Shown: positions 1-7,316 of the stretch, one piece after another | Layout: every line of letters starts with the position of its first letter | Position numbering within the stretch: position 1 is the first letter of the stretch | Source of the DNA: Planctomycetota bacterium | Lineage (GTDB): Bacteria > Planctomycetota > Planctomycetia > Pirellulales > Pirellulaceae | Assembly: GCA_003671195.1 (NCBI GenBank) | Contig: QWPJ01000043.1 | Span: 1-32,612, forward strand | Direction of reading: 5' to 3' | DNA length: 32,612 nucleotides | Position numbers and translations under genes: made by a program | The notes under the pieces: generated by a model | The model's database searches: none | What the model was told of the DNA's origin: nothing | The model's input: the letters and a program-made list of their open reading frames with translations, nothing else

Positions 1-72
1 CGCCTTTGCGGTGAGATCCAAGATCCCTGGGCAGCAACGAGGGAACGCCAAAAGAGTGTTTCTCGCCAAGGC

Positions 73-102
73 GCCAAGCTCGCAAAGGCCAAGCTCACAA
101 AG
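73..102. repeat. Two tandem 15-bp units upstream of the Rpn-type gene
   Basis: Two adjacent 15-base units, at 73-87 and 88-102, differ at one position (GCCAAGCTCGCAAAG and GCCAAGCTCACAAAG). A partial relative (CTCGCCAAGG) lies just before them. The region from 1 to 208 holds no convincing gene. Repeats of this kind near a mobile nuclease gene may be part of a dispersed family, but only one locus is visible here. Confidence 0.6.
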
Positions 103-208
103 GATCGTACCAAACGAGGAAAGGTTTGTGGTATTATTGTTCTTGCTCCGAAGATAGGAGCGATGTGTTCGCGGAAAACATCTCTTGGCTAAGAAGGGAG
201 ATTGCCAG

Positions 209-1102
209 ATGCAGCCGATTGGTATCCGTCCTACTAACGATTTTGCGTTCAAGAAAACGTTTGGCTCCCCCGAGAACAAGGTGTCTTTGATCAGCCTGCT
301 CAACGCCATCTTGACGCTGCCAGTTCCGATCGTCGATGTGACGATCGAAAACCCGTACAACTTGCAGGATTTTCAAAACGACAAACTGTCGATCCTGGAC
401 ATTCGAGCCGTCGACCAGCGGGGTGCGATCTATGACGTCGAGATGCAGTTGTCGACGCATTCTGGACTTGTCAAGCGAATCGTGTTCTACGGGTGTGAAG
501 TCTACGCGGGTCAACTCAAGGCTGGGGACGATTATTCCAAGCTCAAGCCGGTCTATTCGATCTGTTTGCTGCTGGGTCAACTTTGGGACGATTCTCCCAA
601 GGTGCATCATGCGTTTCGGCTGGAGGATCGGGATTCGGGGCGTTTGCTCGTGGATACTTTAGAAATTCACACACTCGAGCTTGGATGGTATAATCTCCTG
701 GAGAGCGATCTTGAGACCGCTAGCCTGCTGGACCGATGGCTGTATTGGTTGTTGCACGCCGACCAGTACGATGCACAGACGCTTGGGAGTTTGTTCTCCC
801 AGCCGGAGTTCCAGAAGGCGACCGAATCGATTGACCGGATAGCCAAGAAGACCGAGGACAAAGCGATGTACGACACACGCGAAAAAGCGATCCGCGACCA
901 GCAATGGATATTGAACGCAGCTCGCCGCGAAGGCCGTGAGGAAGGCCGTGAGGAAGGCGAGCTTTTCGGCAAGGTACGTATGTTGCAAAGTTTGCTAAGT
1001 CTCGCTCAGTCGACCGACGAGGAGCTGCAACCCAAATCCAGGACCGAGCTCGAGACGATCGCGACCGAACTCCAAGCACAACTGCGAAAGCGGATGCCAT
1101 AG
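209..1102 (+). CDS. Rpn family recombination-promoting nuclease / PD-(D/E)XK putative transposase
   Basis: A 297-residue protein of the Rpn/PDDEXK-type putative transposase family, DNA endonucleases linked to RecA-independent recombination. The N-terminal signature DFAFKKTFG (residues 11-19) is typical. The likely nuclease core is D64 followed by E78-x-Q80 (VEMQL), an ExQ version of the PD-(D/E)xK motif. Next comes the conserved stretch with a GCEVYAGQL segment and KPVYSICLL. The C-terminus has a charged EGREEGREEGE run encoded by 12-bp tandem units starting near 929, common in this family. The ATG at 209 is preferred because AGAAGGGAG at 192-200 is well spaced; the frame is also open to a TTG at 185. 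It stands alone and ends before a two-way terminator. Family membership is firm; activity is inferred. Confidence 0.88.
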   Translation: MQPIGIRPTNDFAFKKTFGSPENKVSLISLLNAILTLPVPIVDVTIENPYNLQDFQNDKLSILDIRAVDQRGAIYDVEMQLSTHSGLVKRIVFYGCEVYAGQLKAGDDYSKLKPVYSICLLLGQLWDDSPKVHHAFRLEDRDSGRLLVDTLEIHTLELGWYNLLESDLETASLLDRWLYWLLHADQYDAQTLGSLFSQPEFQKATESIDRIAKKTEDKAMYDTREKAIRDQQWILNAARREGREEGREEGELFGKVRMLQSLLSLAQSTDEELQPKSRTELETIATELQAQLRKRMP

Positions 1103-1154
1103 TTTCCCTGGGGTTCCGGTCCTCATGGAAATACAGATGCTGGAGTTGACTACG

Positions 1155-1192
1155 AAAAAACCCCGAGTTCTCGAAGAGAACGCGGGGTTTTT
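1155..1192. terminator. Bidirectional Rho-independent terminator
   Basis: A long hairpin lies between the converging Rpn-type gene and tRNA-Lys. The arms CCCCGAGTTCTC and GAGAACGCGGGG pair around a GAA loop with one extra base on each side. A-tract 1155-1160 and T-tract 1187-1192 flank it, so it has a U-run on both strands. It probably ends both transcripts. Confidence 0.85.
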
Positions 1193-1208
1193 AACGAAAA
1201 GAGGTGAG

Positions 1209-1281
1209 TGAGAGCGGAGGGACTCGAACCCTCGACCCAAGGATTAAAAGTCCTTTGCTCTACCGACTGAGCTACGCTCTC
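1209..1281 (-). tRNA. tRNA-Lys (anticodon UUU)
   Basis: Read on the minus strand, a 73-nt cloverleaf folds cleanly. The acceptor is GAGAGCG/CGCTCTC with discriminator A, the D-stem GCTC/GAGC, and the anticodon stem AAGGA/TCCTT around loop CTTTTAA (anticodon TTT). The T-stem is GAGGG/CCCTC with loop TTCGAGT. The 3' CCA is not encoded. The strong hairpin just downstream is its likely terminator. Confidence 0.95.
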
Positions 1282-1439
1282 CTCTTGGGCTTTTCCGACT
1301 TTAGGAAGAACCGTAATCCAAGTTTTTGGTTCACAGGAACATCCCACGATTGAGTCGAAAGTCTATCAAAAGATCGAAATCTTTGTAGGGGGGCCCATTC
1401 CTAAAATCCCTGGGAAACCCTGGGTAGGAAGCTTCTCGG

Positions 1440-1445
1440 TATAAT
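1440..1445 (+). promoter_or_regulatory. Possible -10 element for the bicupin gene
   Basis: A consensus TATAAT sits 66 bases before the bicupin ATG. No good -35 hexamer is seen 16-18 bases upstream, so the assignment rests on one hexamer. Nothing else is recognised between the tRNA and the bicupin gene (1282-1511). Confidence 0.3.
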
Positions 1446-1511
1446 CATTAGGAACGTACCAGAAAGACCTTGGGAAAACTTCCTTTTTTGCCACGAACCC
1501 CTTGAATTCCT

Positions 1512-2462
1512 ATGCTCGACGCGATCGAAGCCGACCAGACCGATCCGAATCTGACCCGCGATGGTGGATACCTCGAATACTCCAAGGCTGCCAATCCCTT
1601 GGCCAGCGGATCGATCCGACCGATCCCGATCCTTCAGTTCCCCTCGAATCTGCATGCCACCGGGCCTTCCCGCATCATTCCCTTGGACATCTCAGAGCAG
1701 CTCGGTTCCCCTGCCCCTGCCTCGAGTGCCAGTCTGTTGGCAAGCTTTATTCGAATTGAGGCCAACGATAGTTTGGCTGCCCCCAACCGTGGCACGAGTC
1801 ACCTTTTTTACGCCCTGCGTGGGAAAGGGGTTCTACGGTTTGCCGACATCGCGATCCCTTACCAAGGCGGGGATTTGATTACCCTACCCTGTGGGCCAGA
1901 CCCCATCCTTACGGCTCACGACGAGTCGATTTTCTACTGGGTTAACGATGAACCCTTGCTCAGGTACCTCGGCGTCAGTGCATCCGTTGCGAGATTCGAG
2001 CCGACTTTGTATGCGAAAAAAGATTCGCAAGCGGCGCTTGAACAAGCTGCCGCCGACCCGCTTGCAGGCCAACGCAGCCGCATCAGTGTTCTGTTGACCA
2101 ATGCGCACTTTCCTCAGACTTTGACGATCACCCATGTCCTCTGGGCCATGCTCGGGATCTTGCCCGTGGGGGCCAATCAACTACCTCACGCCCACAAATC
2201 CGTGGCCCTCGATTTGATCATCGATTGCAAGCCAGGTTGCTATACCTTGGTCGCCGAAAAGGTCGACTCCCAAGGGAACCTAATCGATCCAGTGAAAGTA
2301 CCTTGGGAAAGCGGTGGGGCTTTTATCACCCCACCGGGATGGTGGCACTCCCACCATAACGAATCCGGTCACATCGCCTATCTCATGCCGATTCAAGACG
2401 CAGGATTGCATACCCATCTGCGAACACTCGATATCCAATTCCACCGATCAAATGCCGTCTAA
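1512..2462 (+). CDS. Bicupin protein, gentisate/1-hydroxy-2-naphthoate dioxygenase-like
   Basis: A 316-residue soluble protein with two cupin-like halves. The first, about residues 90-150, has a GTSHLFYALRGKG segment like cupin motif 1. The second, about 215-305, has LPHAHKSVALDLII and a late GGAFITPPGWWHSHHNES segment that carries His residues like cupin motif 2. This layout resembles ring-cleaving dioxygenases of the gentisate 1,2-dioxygenase type, with iron bound by the His residues. No aromatic catabolism genes are nearby, so the substrate is unknown. It starts at the first ATG of the frame, with a TATAAT about 66 bases upstream. The neighbour at 2473-2712 converges on it, leaving a 10-base gap. 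The cupin fold is well supported; the enzyme class is inferred. Confidence 0.75.
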   Translation: MLDAIEADQTDPNLTRDGGYLEYSKAANPLASGSIRPIPILQFPSNLHATGPSRIIPLDISEQLGSPAPASSASLLASFIRIEANDSLAAPNRGTSHLFYALRGKGVLRFADIAIPYQGGDLITLPCGPDPILTAHDESIFYWVNDEPLLRYLGVSASVARFEPTLYAKKDSQAALEQAAADPLAGQRSRISVLLTNAHFPQTLTITHVLWAMLGILPVGANQLPHAHKSVALDLIIDCKPGCYTLVAEKVDSQGNLIDPVKVPWESGGAFITPPGWWHSHHNESGHIAYLMPIQDAGLHTHLRTLDIQFHRSNAV

Positions 2463-2472
2463 GCCGGTTCGC

Positions 2473-2712
2473 TTAAGAGACAAACCATTGCAAACAGCCG
2501 GCTAGGACGAAGAGGCTCGCACCGGCAAGCCCGATCGCAAGCCATTGGGTCCAGCGATGCGGATCGGTGATTCCGTGTTCATGGGCTAACGCGTGAACTT
2601 TGGCCTCCGCTTGGGTCAAGGAGACCCCCAGCTCGTCGCGGTAGAGGCCTGCGGCATCCGACCAGTGTCCTTCGCGAATCAATGTTTGGACAAGCGTATC
2701 GAGGTTCGACAT
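2473..2712 (-). CDS. Small membrane-anchored protein with an L7/L12-CTD-like motif
   Basis: A 79-residue protein. The N-terminal ~50 residues are soluble and contain AAGLYRDELGVSLTQAEAKV, which follows the pattern of the ribosomal L7/L12 C-terminal domain (a helix ending in a Gly-rich turn, then an AEAK helix). The C-terminus is a single membrane span (WLAIGLAGASLFVLAGCLQW) ending right after it, so it looks tail-anchored. The ATG at 2712 is chosen because residues encoded upstream in the open frame (to 2814) are low in protein character. Convergent with the bicupin gene, divergent from the LptD-like gene. Function unknown; the L7/L12 resemblance is a pattern match by eye. Confidence 0.6.
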   Translation of the reverse strand: MSNLDTLVQTLIREGHWSDAAGLYRDELGVSLTQAEAKVHALAHEHGITDPHRWTQWLAIGLAGASLFVLAGCLQWFVS

Positions 2713-2745
2713 TTCGGTCCGTTGGATTCGGGTTTGTTTGTGCAG

Positions 2746-2763
2746 GGAACTTCGAGAAGTTCC
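2746..2763. promoter_or_regulatory. Perfect 18-bp palindrome in a divergent intergenic region
   Basis: GGAACTTCGAGAAGTTCC is a perfect inverted repeat with 8-bp arms and a central GA. It lies 34-51 bases upstream of the small membrane protein start (minus strand), and well before the LptD promoter. It could be an operator or a 5' UTR hairpin. No known regulator can be assigned. Confidence 0.45.
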
Positions 2764-2879
2764 ACGGACTTGGGCAATCTGGGGCCTGTGGGCGGAATGG
2801 GGGCACCAGGGCACAAGTTTTCGCGGGTATCCGTCCTCGTTCGGCAGAGAATCTGAGGGACTTTAACGAAACCTCGGTC

Positions 2880-2908
2880 TTGAGTCGCTTTTTCCGGATT
2901 TCTATACT
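2880..2908 (+). promoter_or_regulatory. Sigma70-type promoter for the LptD-like gene
   Basis: TTGAGT (2880-2885), a 17-base spacer, then TATACT (2903-2908). Both hexamers are close to consensus and the spacing is optimal. Transcription would begin near 2915, giving a leader of about 70 bases to the proposed GTG start. Confidence 0.6.
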
Positions 2909-2984
2909 CCCGAGACGCGCAACCCCTAAAGCGATAAAGGTTTCGTGCTCTTTGGCGAGCTCATCCTAGGAAAAATCACCACTC

Positions 2985-5900
2985 GTGGTATCACTGGCGG
3001 ACTACCCAATCCAAAAACAAATGGCCTGGTGCCTTGCGTGCCTGTGCGCCTTGGTCTTGGCCTGCGCGGGACCCTGCGCATCGAGCCTGGCAACAGAAAT
3101 AGGGTTGCCCCTGTGCGACCCTCGCTTTAGCGTGACGATCCAGGCCCACTCGGCGAGCAAGTCCCAGCAGGGCGACTACACGGTCTATCAACTCGAGGGT
3201 GGCGTGCGGATCACCCAAGGTTCTTTTCGGGCCTCATGCAGCAAGGCCAACCTGTGGGTATTGAGCCAAGAGATCCCTCCGAATGAAGATTCGGCGGGGA
3301 TCTCAAACTCTACGCTTCGATCTGCAATGAATCCGACTTCGATGATCCATCGGTTGGTTCTCGACGCACAAGGCGAGTGCGACATTCAATGGTCCGAGGA
3401 GCAACGCCTTAGAGATCAACGTTGGATGGGAAGACTCTATAGCCAGCATGAACCCAAGTTCGAGGTCCAGGTCTGGCAGCAGCCAGTGACACCTCTTGCA
3501 CCTTTGGACTGGGCCCCTGAGGAGTCTCGATCGACAGGGGCCAAAGCTTCTGTGTCTGAGGCCGGACGAAACTCGGCGGTCAAGGATGGCGTGGTCTGGA
3601 CCGCTCAGGATGAACAAACACACCTGCGCCTCGCGGCGCAACTGCTGCAATCCCAGCCACCTTCGGCCCCACCATCAGCCCAGCCGAGTGTCCCAGCGTC
3701 AGAGCCCCTCGGCTCGCCCAACTCCATGCAGATCGGTAATTCGACTCTTGGCGGAACGGTTTTGGATCCAGGTTCGATCCCTTTATTCGAATCGATTAAG
3801 GGTGTACCCGAAGTCCCGACGTCACCTTCGGCATCGCAACAGCAGGTCGAGTCGTTTCAGCTACCGGCACCGGCGGCCAACACCGGCCCGATTCCGGTAC
3901 CTTTGGCGGCCCCCGTGGCCGCCTCGGCTCCCAACGTCCGGTCTGGGGTCAGGGTCGGGGCTCGCACTTTCAAAATCAGCGGTCGCAGTGGGATCGATCC
4001 ACTTTACTCTGCCAAGAGTCGGCCGGAACGCGGCGACAGTGTCGTGACGATTAGCCGAGGTATCCGCTTGATGATCGGCGACGTGGCGGTGCAGACCTCT
4101 GGTGGACTTTTCGACATGGGGACCGTGCTGATCGAAGCGGATCGTTGTGTGGTCTGGACGGCGGATCTGAATCGACTGCTATCCCAGAAAATCGATGACC
4201 TACCGGTCGAACTGTACCTTGAAGGCAACATCGTTTTTCAGCAAGGGGCCCGGGTGATCTATGCCGATCGGATGTACTACAACGTGCAATCCGAGTACGG
4301 GATGATCCTGGGGGCCGAGGTCCTGACGCCCGCTCCGAAGTATGAGGGGATTGTGCGGCTCAAGGCCGACGTGATCCAACAGCGTTCTCGCGAAAACTTC
4401 TTGGCCAATCGCGCAGCGATGACATCCAGCCGCCTTGGGGTACCTCGCTACTGGCTTCAAGCCGATCGGATCGAGCTGAACGATCAACGCCAATCGAGCG
4501 ATCAAACCGGACTGCTCGGTTTCGGAGTCCTGTCTCCTTCGGGGGACACCACGGCGATGAAGGCCAAAGCTCGGCATAACTTTGTCTACATGGAGGGTGT
4601 GCCTGTGGCGTATTGGCCGATCCTCAATACCAACGTCGATACTCCGAGTTTCTACATTTCAGGCGCAAGCTTCCGCAACGATAGTATTTTTGGCACCCAG
4701 GTCATGCTCGACTGGAATCTTTACCAGATCTTCGGAATCGATGCTCTTGACGGAACGAAGTGGACGCTTTCGACGGACTATCTGAGCGAGCGAGGGTTCG
4801 CGATCGGAACGAATTTTCGCTATAACCTTCCTTCTCTTCACGGAGGTGGACCGGCTTATGGGGAATTCGACGCTTGGGGACTCAACGACGAGGGGCTCGA
4901 TACTCTTGGAAGCGATCGGATCGATATGGTCCCTGAGGAGACGACTCGGGGAAGAGTGGCCTGGCGGCATCGCCAGTTGTTATCACCTGATCAGGAGTTA
5001 TGGGCTGAGCTCGGATACATCAGCGACCGAAACTTCCTCGAGCAGTACTTTGAAGAGGAGTGGGATACGAACAAGGACCGCTCGACGGCCCTTCGATATC
5101 GCCACTATTTCATGGGTCAGCAAATGCTCGATCTATGGGCTCAGGTACGGTTGAATAGCTTTTTCACGGAAACGCAGTGGCTTCCGCGGGTCGATCATTA
5201 TTGGCTCGGCCAGAACTTAGGGAATTTCTTCACTTGGTATTCGCATTCCCAAGCGGGCTATGGGCAATTGAAGGTCGCCTCGAGTCCGACGGCGCCGCAG
5301 GATGCTGCCAAATTTCAATTGCAGCCCTGGGAGCAAACCTCCTCGGGCATTCAAGCGGTCACTCGTCATGAAATATCACTCCCCTTTGATACCGGCCATA
5401 GCAAGTGGACTCCGTTTATCTCGGGCGAAGCGGCCTATTGGGGTGAGGATCTCAACGGCGACTCCCTTGGGCGATTGACTGGGCAAGCTGGGCTCAGAAC
5501 GTCGTTGCCGATGATCAAGGTCGCTCCCGAGGTTCAGAGCTCACTTTTTAACCTCAACGGCCTTGCTCATAAAGTTTCTTTCGAAACCGAGACCTGGTAT
5601 GCCGACACGACCAAGGAGCTCGATTTGCTCCCGCTCTATGATCCCATCGATGACAATAGCCAGGAGCACTTTCGACGGCGATTGGTTTTCAACACGTTTG
5701 GAGGAAGCTTGCCAGCCCAGTTCGAATCTCGCGAATATGCGTCCCGGCAAGGCATGCAGCGCTATGTCACAGCCGCCAGCTCTCAGATTGTCGCTGACCA
5801 GCTTCAAAGTCGTTTCGGGATCCACCAACGCTGGCAGACCAAGCGAGGGGTCGCAGGCCGTGAGCGGATCGCAGATGTCGTGGAGTTCGATGTCGATGCG

Positions 5901-6404
5901 ATTTACTTTGCGAAATCGGAACGCGATAACTTCGGGGAGGATTTCGGAGGGTTGAACTACGAGTTTCGATACCATGTGGGGGACCGCGTGACCCTCTTGA
6001 GCGACGGATACTACGACATGTTCGACCGAGGGTTGCAAGCCACCTCGATCGGCACTTTGATTTCGCGCCCTTTGCGAGGCGATTTTTATGTCGGCTTAAC
6101 GAACCTCGATGGACCTGTCTCAGCCAAGCTCCTGACCTCGACGTTGACTTATCGCATGAACGACAAGTGGGCGGCCGTCGGCAGTTCGGTTTACGATTTT
6201 GGTCCTACGGGTAGCAACGGGCATACGATCGGATTGACTCGAATTGGCGAATCGTTTCTGTTCCGAGTCGGGCTGGCTGTCGACAGCGGTCGGGACAATG
6301 TGTCGCTGCAATTTGCTCTCGAACCACGATTCCTACCGACGCGGGGGCTTGGGGTTGTCGGTGGTCAAGCCATTCCGCCAGCGGGATTCTTTGGCCTCGA
6401 GTAG
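2985..6404 (+). CDS. lptD: LPS-assembly protein LptD/OstA-like outer-membrane protein
   Basis: An 1139-residue exported protein. The N-terminus has a hydrophobic signal segment (CLACLCALVLACAG, about residues 16-29). A first OstA/LptA-like stretch follows at about 65-95 (VYQLEGGVRITQGSFRA). Residues about 220-320 are rich in Pro, Ser, Ala and Gln and look disordered. A second OstA-like stretch is at about 385-445 (LYLEGNIVFQQGARVIYADR). From about 530, GVPVAYWPI and alternating aromatic strands match the LptD beta-barrel, which places LPS in the outer membrane. It exceeds the usual LptD length (~780) mainly because of the linker and N-terminal part. Start is uncertain: GTG at 2985 has a weak AGGA upstream, and ATG at 3021 leaves the signal peptide intact. 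Family assignment is good; LPS transport is inferred. Confidence 0.78.
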   Translation: MVSLADYPIQKQMAWCLACLCALVLACAGPCASSLATEIGLPLCDPRFSVTIQAHSASKSQQGDYTVYQLEGGVRITQGSFRASCSKANLWVLSQEIPPNEDSAGISNSTLRSAMNPTSMIHRLVLDAQGECDIQWSEEQRLRDQRWMGRLYSQHEPKFEVQVWQQPVTPLAPLDWAPEESRSTGAKASVSEAGRNSAVKDGVVWTAQDEQTHLRLAAQLLQSQPPSAPPSAQPSVPASEPLGSPNSMQIGNSTLGGTVLDPGSIPLFESIKGVPEVPTSPSASQQQVESFQLPAPAANTGPIPVPLAAPVAASAPNVRSGVRVGARTFKISGRSGIDPLYSAKSRPERGDSVVTISRGIRLMIGDVAVQTSGGLFDMGTVLIEADRCVVWTADLNRLLSQKIDDLPVELYLEGNIVFQQGARVIYADRMYYNVQSEYGMILGAEVLTPAPKYEGIVRLKADVIQQRSRENFLANRAAMTSSRLGVPRYWLQADRIELNDQRQSSDQTGLLGFGVLSPSGDTTAMKAKARHNFVYMEGVPVAYWPILNTNVDTPSFYISGASFRNDSIFGTQVMLDWNLYQIFGIDALDGTKWTLSTDYLSERGFAIGTNFRYNLPSLHGGGPAYGEFDAWGLNDEGLDTLGSDRIDMVPEETTRGRVAWRHRQLLSPDQELWAELGYISDRNFLEQYFEEEWDTNKDRSTALRYRHYFMGQQMLDLWAQVRLNSFFTETQWLPRVDHYWLGQNLGNFFTWYSHSQAGYGQLKVASSPTAPQDAAKFQLQPWEQTSSGIQAVTRHEISLPFDTGHSKWTPFISGEAAYWGEDLNGDSLGRLTGQAGLRTSLPMIKVAPEVQSSLFNLNGLAHKVSFETETWYADTTKELDLLPLYDPIDDNSQEHFRRRLVFNTFGGSLPAQFESREYASRQGMQRYVTAASSQIVADQLQSRFGIHQRWQTKRGVAGRERIADVVEFDVDAIYFAKSERDNFGEDFGGLNYEFRYHVGDRVTLLSDGYYDMFDRGLQATSIGTLISRPLRGDFYVGLTNLDGPVSAKLLTSTLTYRMNDKWAAVGSSVYDFGPTGSNGHTIGLTRIGESFLFRVGLAVDSGRDNVSLQFALEPRFLPTRGLGVVGGQAIPPAGFFGLE

Positions 6405-6411
6405 CGAACCA

Positions 6412-7272
6412 TCAACTCGGTCCCGAAGATTGCTTCTCCTCGGCTGCACTACTGCGATAGTACATGGGTAGCAAACTGAACGGCTCGACGGTTTGATTTC
6501 TCAGCCATGCTCGCCAGCCGAGTCTTGCCACGGTCGATGCTCTAGGCTCACCGTACTGCTTCGGTTCCCAAACAATAGGGCTCGTATCGAGTGCTCTTTG
6601 GCTCTGCAAGCTTGGAATCTCCCGATAGCAATCCCGGAGTTTTTCAAGCGATGGTCCTGCGACTGCGATGCAACCGGAGGGATCCTGGACAGAGAGCTCT
6701 TGGGCCAACCAAGTATTGTCATCGATTCGAGTTCGGGTCGTCTCGAGGCACTCCCCTGCCCCGATGCGATACTTGGCCCAAAAACTCTGCCCTCGAAACG
6801 CGTCTGCGACTGCGAACAGATCGAGGCTTTGCGACCCGGGTACTGTTGGAGAACCGGGTTCTGTCCGAGAATCGGACACTTGCTGAGCGATGACCTCGAG
6901 CGTATCGATCGCCACGATGGGTATTTGCAACGCATAGGCCATCACTTTGGCCGTCGCGATCCCGACGCGTAACCCAGTAAATGACCCAGGGCCTTGCACG
7001 ACTGCGATTGCATGAAGGTCCTTGGGAGCAAGCCCGTCTTGAGCAAGCAGCTTTTGGATCGCTGGTGCGAGCGTTTTTGCCGACCCCCAGGTTGGGTCCA
7101 AGTCGAGCGATAGGATCTCCAATCGCTCGGTTAGAATTTTCAAGCAGGGACCTGGCAGGGACCAATCCGAGCCGATCGATTCGCGGAGTCCAACGAGGGA
7201 TTCGGTGGATTTTGCCAAGGCGATCGACCCGCTCCGTCCCGAGGTTTCCAAGGCGAGCAGGTTGGTCGTCAT
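6412..7272 (-). CDS. tsaB: tRNA threonylcarbamoyladenosine biosynthesis protein TsaB
   Basis: A 286-residue ASKHA-fold protein. The N-terminus LLALETSGRSGSIAL and the signature QGPGSFTGLRVGIATAK are characteristic of TsaB, the partner of TsaD in making t6A37 on ANN-decoding tRNAs. It is a little longer than the usual ~230 residues, with extra sequence between the first strand and the GPGSFTG helix. The start is 44 bases downstream of the alaS stop on the same strand, so the two are probably cotranscribed. It converges on the LptD-like gene with a 7-base gap. No TsaD, TsaC or TsaE gene is in the window. Confidence 0.92.
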   Translation of the reverse strand: MTTNLLALETSGRSGSIALAKSTESLVGLRESIGSDWSLPGPCLKILTERLEILSLDLDPTWGSAKTLAPAIQKLLAQDGLAPKDLHAIAVVQGPGSFTGLRVGIATAKVMAYALQIPIVAIDTLEVIAQQVSDSRTEPGSPTVPGSQSLDLFAVADAFRGQSFWAKYRIGAGECLETTRTRIDDNTWLAQELSVQDPSGCIAVAGPSLEKLRDCYREIPSLQSQRALDTSPIVWEPKQYGEPRASTVARLGWRAWLRNQTVEPFSLLPMYYRSSAAEEKQSSGPS

Positions 7273-7316
7273 GCATAGAGCCTAGCTGGAAGGTTTCGGA
7301 ATGTCGGGGTCGGGCC

